In this document: piece after piece, positions 28,401 through 48,550 of the stretch
Layout of the letters: each line of letters begins with the position of its first letter
Position numbering within the stretch: the stretch's first letter is position 1
Assembly (NCBI GenBank): GCA_949775045.1
Contig: OX459101.1
Coordinates: 8,223,601-8,287,600 of the forward strand
Length of the DNA stretch: 64,000 nt
Reading direction: 5' to 3'
Source of the DNA: Metridium senile
Taxonomy: Eukaryota; Cnidaria; Anthozoa; Actiniaria; Metridiidae
Notes under the pieces: model-generated
Seen by the model: only the letters and a program-made list of their open reading frames with translations
Databases searched by the model: none
Told to the model about the DNA's origin: nothing
Program-made: the position numbers and the translations under genes

Positions 28401-29274
28401 AGTTCGCAGGGTCTTGGTAAAGCGGATCTGGCCAAATGGTAAAGCTCTTGTTTTATGATTGGTAAAACTCGAGAAGAGTGACTCTCTAATAGTGACTCTA
28501 TAAATAAAATATTATTATATTTAGAACAACCGCCCTAAGTATCAGTATCAGAAACTATGGACGCATTGATATTCTCAGTTATTTGAGTAACCACTACTCA
28601 GTCGTTATTCAGTGCAGTGAGTAACTGTGGATGCATCGATTTACTCAGTTATATTTGAGTAACAACTACTCAGTCGTTTTTGCAGTGTGTAACCGTGGAT
28701 GCATCGATTTACTCAGTTATTTGAGTAGCCACTACTCAGTCGTTATTCAGTGCAGTGAGTAACTGCGGATGCATCGAGTTTGCTGTGTTTTTTTTTTTTT
28801 TTTCAGTACAAAAACATACTCCAGTTTCGAGTTCATCGTTGCGCAGCCAAAGCCTCGATAACATGTAATATATTCTTTGTATTTAGTACTGCCCGTGCGG
28901 GCATGGATATTATATTATCCACGGTGCGGGTTGGCAAAGAATGCCAAACATCAACAAACGACAAAAGTATCACGACTCTTATCTCTACTCTTTGGCAATT
29001 TTACTTACAAACGAGGCTAAGACTGCGCAATAAGGACTAGCATTTCTCGACTATGTGTGAGAAGAGACAAGTGCGGCTAATGAGCGAAGCCCAACTGAGT
29101 CTGCGTATGTTGCTTGTGCTTATGCTTATGTCGCTAGTGTGAACCAGACTTAAAGGTATTAACATAAGAGGAATAAAACTTTCACTTACGTTTAGCTGGC
29201 GATATCAGTGCACCAGCAGAGATACAAGCAACCATCACAACGGCCATCCATGTTAGAAACTTGTACTTAGCCAT
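22499..29274 (-). CDS. Secreted protein with two DUF4773-like modules, eight exons
   Basis: Exons in transcript order are 29274-29190, 26957-26824, 26527-26470, 25979-25776, 25373-25092, 24324-24290, 23786-23729 and 22689-22499. Every junction is GT-AG and in phase; total 1047 nt, 348 residues. Exon 1 is a signal peptide (MAKYKFLTWMAVVMVACISA). Module 1 reads NCVCSKQRKCKCCKEINFN, NDTVCVKIRNL, GFRFAVSWN, then PPFCFAAPYANAVDVCLTF and CFQLT. This matches the DUF4773 pattern of a CxC...CxCC start and a later PP.C.PV..VDVC block. A basic linker (LLNKRNRKRTKNRSN) leads to module 2: NCRCDNRTMVTCQCCVPI, CANMTHVPYSK, VFTITFMLDNKLTIKESI, GVCIKPVIG, SLCVDIDARK and GCVSLVLN. The family is known mainly as secreted proteins of unknown role. 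Exon 3 and exon 7 are both 58 nt with the same phases, which supports internal duplication. Exon 6 is only 35 nt. Confidence 0.85.
22815..23235. repeat. Dispersed repeat with inverted CATCCTTTGCA...GACAACGAT ends
   Basis: CATCCTTTGCAGGTTTCAGA at 23163 and its diverged inverted complement near 22815-22885 bracket two related blocks with CTACCACTGCAACAACTTGT and CACCATCTACCACTGTAACA. A half copy in opposite orientation is at 36295-36480 in the anosmin gene. It lies in the last intron of the DUF4773 gene. Confidence 0.55.
23240..23715. repeat. GAT-rich minisatellite
   Basis: Higher-order units contain GATAAGGAGAATGACGATGA and GATAATGTTGGCGGTGGT, repeated about four times. It ends about 10 bp from the donor of DUF4773-gene exon 7. 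Confidence 0.85.
24300..24565. repeat. Minisatellite of about 61-bp units at an exon 6 acceptor
   Basis: Four units contain CGAACCACAATAATGTCAAT and ACAACATGGCTTGATCGATG. The array begins within about 10 bp of the acceptor of the 35-nt exon 6 (minus strand), so it occupies the branch-point region of that intron. Confidence 0.8.
24600..25080. repeat. ATC/CAT microsatellite
   Basis: Imperfect ATC repeats with three longer units containing TTGATATATCATCATAATTA or close variants. It interrupts intron 5 of the DUF4773 gene and yields only low-complexity frames. Confidence 0.88.
25395..25760. repeat. CAT/ATC microsatellite
   Basis: Imperfect CAT and CACCATCATC runs between exons 4 and 5 of the DUF4773 gene, ending about 15 bp from the exon 4 donor. 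Confidence 0.88.
26040..26405. mobile_element. G/C-tract foldback (GGGGGCT...TTTATTAG family)
   Basis: GGGGGCTCTCATTTATTAGG near the left end, runs of G at about 26065-26080 and 26200-26213, and a run of C at about 26360-26374 on the right make a foldback. It resembles 52980-53214, which has ends GGGAGGCTTTCATTTAT and ATAAAGGAAAGCCCCCT. Confidence 0.5.
27073..27194. mobile_element. MITE, GAGTGATTTTC family, second copy
   Basis: The ends GAGTGGTTTTCATATGACC and TTCAAATGAAAATCACTC are inverted complements, flanked by TA. Same family as 436-578. It lies in intron 1 of the DUF4773 gene. Confidence 0.7.
27476..27711. mobile_element. Foldback element with GGCCTT...GGATCTGGTCACGTGA arms
   Basis: GGCCTTCTGCAGGATCTGGT followed by CACGTGA on the left is mirrored by TCACGTGACCAGATCCTGCA and AAAGGCC on the right. 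TA flanks both sides. The arms are about 45 bp. It lies in intron 1 of the DUF4773 gene. Confidence 0.75.
27985..28090 (-). mobile_element. Penelope-type repeat end with hammerhead-like motif
   Basis: On the minus strand, 28086 to 28022 reads CCGTTC...CTTTTACT, then CCGACGA, a GGGC-TAAA-GCTC hairpin, GAAA, CGTC, AGTAAAG...GAACGG. This is the order of a type I hammerhead: stem I, core box, stem II, GAAA, a very short stem III, the GUC cleavage triplet and the stem I return. Stem I pairs well (ACTTTACT-like with AGTAAAG, CCGTTC with GAACGG). The core box is CCGACGA where the consensus is CTGANGA, one change. Such motifs are known in Penelope-like retroelements. The motif is clear; activity is doubtful. 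Confidence 0.6.
28560..28770. repeat. Minisatellite of about 75-bp units
   Basis: Three units contain GATGCATCGATTTACTCAGT and CTACTCAGTCGTTATTCAGT or close variants. It lies in intron 1 of the DUF4773 gene. Confidence 0.8.
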
Positions 29275-31461
29275 CACAACGTCTTCTCATACTTTGAAGG
29301 CAATCATGTGATGTGGCGCTTTTTATTAAAGATATTATCCAGGGGGGTTGAGGTAATACATGACTCAGGTCATTTTGAGGCCACCACTTTAGGTTTTGTA
29401 AATACATATATACATGTATGCATTGCATGTAGAATTTGTAAAATTTATGAATAATTAATGAGGATTTGACAAAATAATCACGTCCGTGACGAAGGTTGTA
29501 TTTTAGATACAAAATCGTAATGATTTGCATGAGTTTTAAATTGAATTATCTCGACCAGTTTGATAAGCAGTTACGACCAGTTACGACCAGTTCCCGACAC
29601 CGTATGAAAACCATAAATTAGTAAAAAAGATTTAAGACAGAAATGTATCTTTTTAAATTTTTCCTTGACTCTTATTATTGCTCGTGAAAAAGATGAGCAA
29701 TTTTTCTTGACATTTTTGTTAATATTGCTGGTTTAGACCATGTGTAAATTTACCTTACAAGACAAGTTTGCATTGCTTATTTTCTCTAACCCTCGCCCCA
29801 CCCTGTTTATATGTCAGGGGCTTGTTGGCTAGTGCAGTAAGCACGTGCAGGCTCTAAAAGCATTCCGGTAAACCACTGTTAAGTGAGTGTCATCAGAAAG
29901 GAAGGAAGGTAAGCCAAGCTAAAGCTTTAGATAAAAACGAGGAAGGGCAACTGACGCGTGATTTTAAATGAGAGCGATTTCACAAATAATAGTTGTCTCT
30001 TTGTATTCGTTTCTTTATTTGTCTTATTTTCTTTTTCTTTTAAGTGTGTAGGTTATGTATAGGTGTGTGTAATTTAGGGACTGGACACCCCTTAACACCA
30101 CAACAGCCCTTCATTTGCAATTGGGAAACCCCCTGACAAATTTAGATGTAGATGTAGATGTGTAGATGTAGATGTAGATGTAGATGTAGATGTAGATGTA
30201 GATGTAGATGTAGATGTAGATGTAGATGTAGATGTAGATGTAGATGTAGATGTAGATGTAGATGTAGATGTAGATGTAGATGTAGATCTAGATGTAGATG
30301 CAGATGTAGATGTAGATGTAGATGTAGATGTAGATGTAGATGTAGATATGTAGATGTAGATGTAGATGTAGGTGTAGATGTAGATGTAGATGTAGATATG
30401 TAGATGTAGATGTAGATGTAGATGTAGATGTAGATGTAGATGTAGATGTAGATGTAGATGTAGATGTAGATGTAGATGTAGATGTAGATGTAGATGTAGA
30501 TGTAGATGTAGATGTAGATGTAGATGTAGATGTAGATGTAGATGTAGATGTAAATATAGATATAGATGTAGATATAGATATAGATATAGAAGTAAATGTA
30601 TATAAATGTACATGTACATGTACATGCGTACATTTGACAATCTGCTGCGGTTAAGTTATCGTACATTTGACAATCTGCTGCAGTTAAGTTAATTAGCAAT
30701 GCAAATAGGTTAATCAGTGGATAACCCCATTTAACTTTCTTTATTCAATAAGTTCCGTCTTGGTTTCAGGAACTGGCGTTCGTCCCGATGGTTATGTCAT
30801 ATCAATTACCATAATCTGTATCAAGTTCACTGAACTTACCGCCCATATTGCGTACATCGAAAGGTCTTTCAAGACGGCATTCTTTGGTATCGTGGTTTTA
30901 CTCTACATCCTTGCACAATGCGATGTACATCCAATTGTAAAAGGATATAGCGTAAAAGCGACGATCTTCAACTAAATACGTTTACGTAGCCAAAAGCACA
31001 GGTCGACTTCAATCAAATCTCGCAAAAAGTGAGTTTTATTAGCGCGCACCAACGTCATAATCACTTCGATGACATCATACAGCGACGTGGAAGTTACGCG
31101 CGAGAAGGCGTTTTCATCCGCTGGATGGCAATAGTGCGGGCTGTCAGTGTAACTATTAGAAATAAACCATAATCCAATTCAACTGAAAATTAGGAAAATA
31201 TGAATATTGGGAACAATGTAATAAGTGGGACGATTCCTCAGAGACATTCTATGAAGCTGAAGCATCGAATCGATTTACGTAGAGAATGAAGATTTCTCCC
31301 CATCTGCGCTTTCCCGACAAGAAATCTAACTCGCAAAAGGCCAGGGATGGAGAGGAGAACCAGCCCCTAAACAGCCCTAAACTATATATGTTTCCTTGTG
31401 ACATGAAAAGTTGGTTTCCCTGTGTACTTATCAACATGGGGTACCTGGCGCTATAGGCGAG
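29275..31461. other. Intergenic between the DUF4773 gene and the anosmin-like gene
   Basis: A partial ATTAATGAG-type repeat is at about 29443-29590. The TAGATG hexamer array is listed separately. An open frame at 30760-30975 has a hydrophobic stretch and a possible acceptor before it, but no recognised domain. No gene is supported. Confidence 0.5.
30143..30600. repeat. TAGATG hexanucleotide array
   Basis: About 450 bp of GATGTA hexamers with a few variants (TAGATC, TAGATGC, TAGATATG), decaying into TAGATA at the right end. It reads open in several frames on both strands (Cys-Arg, His-Leu, Tyr-Ile, Ser-Thr dipeptides); these are not genes. Confidence 0.95.
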
Positions 31462-31679
31462 TTACGCCTGGTAAATTCTGCATTGAAGGAAGGGACAATT
31501 TTGAAGGCACACCGGTGTGAAATGTTTTACTTCATTCAAGGTAAGAAATAGAAGTTTTGTTCCACCCTTTAATACGCCTATATAACTATCATCTCCAGAG
31601 CTTGCGTTTTTTCTGGTCAGAACAGAAACAAGAGAGAACAACGCAGGATCTGTGCATGAGACCACTTGTAGAAAAGTTC
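31462..31679 (-). CDS. Possible terminal exon, uncertain (anosmin-like gene?)
   Basis: An acceptor TTTATCAG precedes an open frame of 72 codons ending at a TAA. In the phase left by the exon at 35205-35164 it would read GTFLQVVSCTDPALF and onward, with NASS (a glycosylation-type site) and three later cysteines. It does not clearly resemble the third or fourth fibronectin III domain of anosmin-1. It could be chance. The only support is the acceptor, the matching phase and the open frame. Confidence 0.25.
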
Positions 31680-32298
31680 CTGATAAAAGTTGAATGAAGC
31701 TAGGGCAACAACACTACATTTTTGAGTTCTTCGTTGCCTTTGAATTTTACCTAAAATATGACCAACTTCAAATTATTTACTGATTTCATCTTGCTCGTCT
31801 GACATTGAAATCCAACATTAACGAATAAGAAGAAAATAAGATATAAACGTTTTTTTATCCATATAAACTTTCAAAGAAAATGTTTAAATGTTGTAAATAC
31901 AATAAGAGATATATATGCTATATATATAACTTCATATACAAATTCACTAAACAATATAGAGTTCATCAATAAATATATCAAAATAATCAATAAACTTTGA
32001 ATAATATAACTTTAACATGGTCACTTCTGCATCAATTACTTATGCAAGTTAAGTCCTGGACTAAATAATTCTGGTTTCAAATTCTTTATTACACAGTCTA
32101 TGCCTTGATAAGCATGTGATCAGATCATATATATCTTTTGTAATAATTATTCATTACAGTGCGTGGTATGGTAACAAATGCAAACATTAACAAACAGAAA
32201 CTGAGGCTAAGACTGCAAACGACGAACTCATACATGTAAATGGTTCATTGATCAATGAAAATGGGTCCTTAGATTGATGATCAATAGATGAATACTAC

Positions 32299-32573
32299 AG
32301 TGCGACTCGTCGTACCGTAGTCACCTACAAAAACTTTTGATGAATTTTTGACATTATTTTGACATTTTTTCATGTCAATCGGACCAATTACAGACATCAA
32401 AGTATCTAAAGTCTCCGCCTCTGATTGATATTAACTCCGCCTCTCGATATAAACTCCGCCTCTTGATATAAACGTGTATCTGATTGGTCCGATTGAGATG
32501 AAAAAATGTCAAAATAATGTCAAAAATTCATCAAATGTTTTTGTAAGTGACTACGGTACGGCGAGTCGCACTG
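32299..32573. mobile_element. Tc1/mariner-like MITE with CAGTGCGACTCG ends
   Basis: CAGTGCGACTCGTCGTACCG on the left mirrors CGGTACGGCGAGTCGCACTG on the right, with TA on both sides (32297-32298 and 32574-32575). The arms continue inward through AAATTTTTGACATTATTTTGACA-like text for about 100 bp. The centre repeats CTCCGCCTCT. It is non-coding. Confidence 0.8.
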
Positions 32574-32653
32574 TAATTGGTAAGATAAGGTTGACAAAAT
32601 TTCATTTTGATTTACAATTAATCAGTATTAGTGAATAATATTTAATTATCAAT

Positions 32654-32869
32654 AACAGGTTCCCATTTAAATCTGTACTTTCCCATTAAAATCTGTACGT
32701 ATGCAAATTGTGTTGATGTGTGCTAAACACACAGATCAACCAATCAGAGTATATTATTTCTGAAGTGAACTTCTCTGATTGGTTGATCTGTGTGTTTAGC
32801 ACACATCAACACAATTTGCATTAAGTACAGATTTAAATGGAAAAGTACAGATTTAAATGGGAACCTGTT
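32654..32869. mobile_element. Palindromic MITE (AACAGGTTCCC family), copy 3
   Basis: Same termini and arms as copy 1. Flanked by CAAT on both sides (32650-32653 and 32870-32873). Confidence 0.87.
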
Positions 32870-33154
32870 CAATAGTTTTTAATTGAATTAACCAATATTT
32901 AAGGTTTTGCTGCTCATCAATTAATCATTAATTTATTGGTTGATTAATTAGTCTAGATATTAATTATAAGTGGTGATTGGTTTCATTGATCAATGACTTC
33001 ACTTAAGTCCAAGACTTATTTCATATTCTTCTTATATTTAATAGTACAACATTAATATATTGCAATTCTATCATCTATAAAAACAGTACAATTAACATAA
33101 CATACTAGCTAGAGTGCTCATACTAAACCCATGGAAAAACAAAACAAAATAGTA

Positions 33155-33296
33155 GAGTAGACGCACTAAATCCGTGACATATAATTAGTACTAATTAGTA
33201 CTATTTCATAAAAAAATTCTTTCTTTTCTATTGTTTTATTATCACTATTTAGTGCTAAAAATTAGTATTTGTTTCACGGATTAAGTGCATCTACTC
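33155..33296. mobile_element. MITE, TA-GAGTAGACGCAC variant
   Basis: GAGTAGACGCACTAAATCCG on the left mirrors CGGATTAAGTGCATCTACTC on the right, with TA flanks. The interior has AGTACTAATT/AGTGCTAAAA text like the GAGTACAAACA family. Confidence 0.7.
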
Positions 33297-34222
33297 TACT
33301 AATAATTTTGAACTAAATAGTACAAAATAATGTTAATTAAATAATAGAATTAGCACAAATTGGCACTAAATAGTCTTAGCGTTTCATGGATAGATAGATG
33401 GATTGATAGTTTATTTAAATATCTTGCAACTGAGCTGTTTTCAATAACCTGTGAAACACTCTGTAATGGTTTAAGTACTCTTATTACTCTTTAAATAAAT
33501 CACTTAAATTTTTAACGTCTTGAGCAATCTTCTAGATGGACACATGCCCTACTAATGGGGGAGACTCATACACACACTCACTACCTCTACGTTAATAATT
33601 TTGCACACAACTCGGCTCACATGTTCATTTCAGGATTAATGCACCTAAATTCCATTGTTCTTTTGTTGTTATTTGACTATTTATCACACTTTTTAAAATA
33701 CACTTTGTTTCACTGGTTAATGAAAATAACTCTAAGACTGCAAATAATATATCCGTGAAACATTAGTAATTAGTATTTAGTGCAATTTGTGATAATTCTA
33801 TTTGTTTAATTAGCACTATTCAGTATTTGTATCTCAGATTTAGTACAAATTACAGTTCATAGGATTAATGCAAACACTCTACCAACAAATAACTGTTCAA
33901 ACTATCTACAATAAAACTATAACTATCAACAGGAAAATTTCTATATATAAATAACAAATTTTGTTTTCAAAATATTTCATTTTCAAAAATATATTTCTTT
34001 TTGATAATAATATAAAGGTCCTTGATCTGGAACCATCTAGAGCATTCACTTTTAAAAACAAGGCAGGGGGTAGGGTAGGGTAGGGCATATAAAACCTCAA
34101 AGGGGTGGGGTGGAGTTGGGATTGTTTTCTTATTTTAAAAGTGAATGCCCTATATATAGACTAAATCAAAATATGGCAACCAATAGCAAAATGAAACCAT
34201 AAAAAACATTCTTTCAATATTA

Positions 34223-34418
34223 CTGCGGTTTTTGACTTTCTGCAAACTCAGACATTTCTACGGCTTGTTGTGAATATACGTTTTTAGCTGCCGTCAATCA
34301 AAACGAATTTAATAGTCGGTACCTTTTAAATCCTTGATTGATGGCAGCAAAATATGTATTTTATAACTAGCAGTTGAAATGTCTGAGTTCACACCAAGAT
34401 TAATGTCGAAAACTGCAG
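34223..34418. mobile_element. Foldback element with CTGCGGTTTTTGAC ends
   Basis: CTGCGGTTTTTGAC on the left mirrors GTCGAAAACTGCAG on the right, with TA flanks. AACTCAGACATTTCTAC and GAAATGTCTGAGTT continue the arms, and GCCGTCAATCAA faces TTGATTGATGGC nearer the centre. Confidence 0.7.
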
Positions 34419-34599
34419 TAAGTCATTTTCTGGACTGAATAGCTTCTCATAAAATTAATACAAAAATCTTCAAACTCTCAACATGAAAATGAGGCTAGTC
34501 AGTCAACAATTACAATAGTTTGGTGCTATACTTTGATTCAGCCCATAAAAGTGAGTAGTTCCTTTGCTGCCTTATATAAACTCTTTTGATTTTGTTTTG

Positions 34600-34990
34600 G
34601 TTCTCAGGATTGAAGTAAAACTGTTGTTGTTACCATAACAACCAACCAAAGCCAGCTTATGATGGTTGTTCTGTGTGCTGTGGACTTGAGCTCTGCTACG
34701 GTAACTGAACCTAGAACATTCAACATCGTACCAATTAATACTATCTTTATACAAACTGAAACTTAACATTTTTATTAGCTTCTGTACAATCTGCTTAGGC
34801 CTCAAGATGTTTGAGGATGTGAGAATTTTTGTCCCCTGAAAGATGTTCTCTGATGTGTGTTTTTAAATGTCAACGAGTTTTGCCAATATAGCAAACATTA
34901 CAGTTTGCACACGTAAATTTGTAGATAACACGCTTCGCATATCCTTAGGGATGGATAACACCTTGGAATTAAAACACTTGTACTATTACC
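34600..34990 (-). pseudogene. Penelope-like retroelement GIY-YIG endonuclease relic
   Basis: On the minus strand a frame reads KRVIYKFTCANCNVCYIGKT, then a stop, then HLKTHIREHLSGDKNSHI. This is the N-terminal part of a Penelope-type GIY-YIG endonuclease with its Cys pair and the YIGKT..HL..R..EHL block. The next part is broken by stops and continues towards 34600 with FNVLGSVTVAELKST-like text in a shifted frame. The reverse transcriptase is not present nearby. It is a 5'-truncated, dead copy, which is usual for these elements. Confidence 0.75.
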
Positions 34991-35163
34991 ACAATTTATC
35001 TCATCATTTCTGATTCACAGACTATTATAGCCAGCCTGTATCTAAATTCCTGATTAAATAATTACAGGGTAATGTAAAATATGTCATAAGAGGAACTAAA
35101 GAAAGTAAATGTCTATGTAATCAAAGAGTCATTCAAAGGTTTACATAAAAATCTGGTCCTCAC

Positions 35164-46447
<11,284 letters not shown>

Positions 46448-48550
46448 TTTGTCCTGCGAAAGTACCAAGATACAAAAAGACCTTGTTAGACCTGTTGAAC
46501 TGGGATTAGTATAGCTTGTGTGAGAATTTTGTGCACAAATTACCACGTGCGCCCGACGACCTGAGCGGAACGGTAGGCGTTGTCATGTTTTGGCGGAGTT
46601 AAGAGAACCTACTTTATAATCAACATTAAACTTCCATTTCGATTTTAAAAACGAATCAATATATCTTAAAACTCTATAAACTTCATATATTAACAATTAA
46701 AATAACTTTAAAATATTTGTATAATACTTGTGTCGAGTTTTGTAAGGTAACAATAGTTGTAATAAAAGCATGTTGTCTAAATTCTCCCAACATGCGTAAA
46801 TTATGCAGACTTATGGAATGTTGAAAAAGCGATCTGATTGGCTGTTTGCATGTTAGATTTACTTTTCTAAATTAGTTAAGTTATGCAAAAATTTCAAGTT
46901 TCCAGACACGCTTTTGACATTTGCAAATGCGGGCATGTTTGTACAAGTTTGAGTCAAGGCTTTAGCTACGCTAACGAACGAATTTTTCTGGTTAGATTTT
47001 GAAAAATACTGTTCATTTGTACTAAGTGATTGTAAATACAATTTTGGACTGTTGCCAGAAATGTTTTCGTTCAGTGAAAGAATCCAAAGAATTTACTAAA
47101 ATATTATTGTCAAATTACTTCTTTAACACAAGAGCAAAGCTTTCAAGACTTTTTCATATTCATAAAGCTAGTTTCATTTTTATTTTATTCCTTTTTAATT
47201 ACCATCTTTGCTTTTTTTGTGTGTGATTTGAATATATATATGTTTTTGCCATTTAAGGTAGCTAGCTATCTTTACATAACCTTTCGTTAAAAGCTGTTAC
47301 ACTCCAGCTGCAGAAATAGTTTTCCTAGATAATTTTGAAAATATTAACTGTCAAAACGACGTAAATTTTGTTATCATTATGCTGCACAAGCACTTTCTTA
47401 AATTAAATGTCAATACCATCTATTTTTGTTTTGACACTTCATAAATTGCATATTTTTTAATGAAAAGAGTTCCCAAAAATTATATTCACCAATATAATTC
47501 TATATAATGCTAAAAATGACTAGGACATACATATGACTTGATAAGAGCGAAGGCACCAAAACGCGTGAAACAAAATATCTTTTTTAAGTGTAATATATCA
47601 AATAGACACAAAAGGAAAGAGAAAGCTGTGTAGCAGGCGTTTCTTTTTCTGGAAAAAGAAACGCTTGCTACGCAGTTTAGAAAACTACTAAGGTATATTT
47701 ATAGTTTGATTACGCATTGTTATGCATTTTATTCCTTTTTACGGTTTTGTAATTATGTCATCTTGTAAGACAATAGATTTTGAAGCTGAAGCTGTTTATA
47801 TGAAAAGCGGTCAAGTGGCTTAACGCTCGAAAGGTCGTCATTGAAAGACACCATGTAGAGAAGTGCAGCTGCCATTTTACGCTTGGTGATTTTGACTTTA
47901 TATTTATAACTCAAATAGGCTTGCCTTCACTCTTCGTTGCTTCTTGTGTGTAATGTAGTACATTGCTCACGCAGCTTTTTATATAATATTTATTGTTTGC
48001 AATGTATAGCTATTTCAAGAACGTCAGTTAGCTAAGTGAATGTGAATGAAAATAAAAGAAACTGAGAAAGAAAGAAAAAAGAAAGAGAGAGAAAGAGAAA
48101 GAGACTAAGAGAGAAAGGAAGGAAGGAAGGAAGAAAGGAAGGAAGGAAGGAAGGAAGGAAGGAAGGAAGGAAGGAAGGAAGGAAGGAAGGAAGGAAGGAA
48201 GGAAGGAAGGAAGGAAGGAAGGAAGGAAGGAGAAAGAAAGAAAGAAAGAAACTGAAAAAGAAAGTAAAAAGAAAGAGAGACAAAGAGAGAGAGAGAGAGA
48301 AAGAGAGAAATAAGATTCCTCCTAAAATCCTTTATTTTATTTTAATCGAGAAAATATTTTTAATGTTCTTGGTAGAAAATGTGTTGTATTTCAGAGCATT
48401 TCAAAGTTGTTCTGAGTCATCGACATCTATATCAATCGACAGCTCGGGCTTCCTGTCTCTGACGTGTAAGTGGGTGACCTGGTGCCTAGTGTTATTTTTT
48501 GGTGGGACTGATTTATGTGGATTTGTGTATGTGACAGACTCACATCGAAA
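46448..48550. promoter_or_regulatory. Spacer between the divergent anosmin-like and ADAM17-like genes
   Basis: About 2.1 kb lies between the two start codons. It holds a palindrome at about 47625-47685 with AGCAGGCGTTTCTTTTTC and GAAAAAGAAACGCTTGCT arms, and the GGAA array at 48056-48310. No gene and no clear core promoter motif were identified. Confidence 0.4.
48056..48310. repeat. GGAA/GAAA purine tract
   Basis: About 115 bp of GGAA tetramers between GAAAGA and GAGA flanks. It lies about 240 bp upstream of the ADAM17-like start codon. The minus strand reads open as Pro-Ser-Phe-Leu repeats, which is an artefact. Confidence 0.93.

Larger units (their letters stand above)
31680..35163. other. 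Repeat-rich stretch, downstream part of the anosmin-like locus
   Basis: Four inverted-repeat elements (32299-32573, 32654-32869, 33155-33296, 34223-34418) and a Penelope GIY-YIG relic (34600-34990) fill much of it. No third or fourth fibronectin III exon could be found on the minus strand, though short exons may have been missed. Confidence 0.5.

Noticed and set aside
28780..29040. 86-codon plus-strand frame
   Set aside because: It begins in a poly-T run, has no domain, and lies in an intron of the minus-strand DUF4773 gene.
30092..30699. Two open frames of over 180 codons in the TAGATG array
   Set aside because: Dipeptide repeats created by a hexanucleotide array; every frame of such an array lacks stops.
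30760..30975. Open frame with a hydrophobic segment after a possible acceptor
   Set aside because: No recognisable domain, no matching donor or partner exon on either strand.
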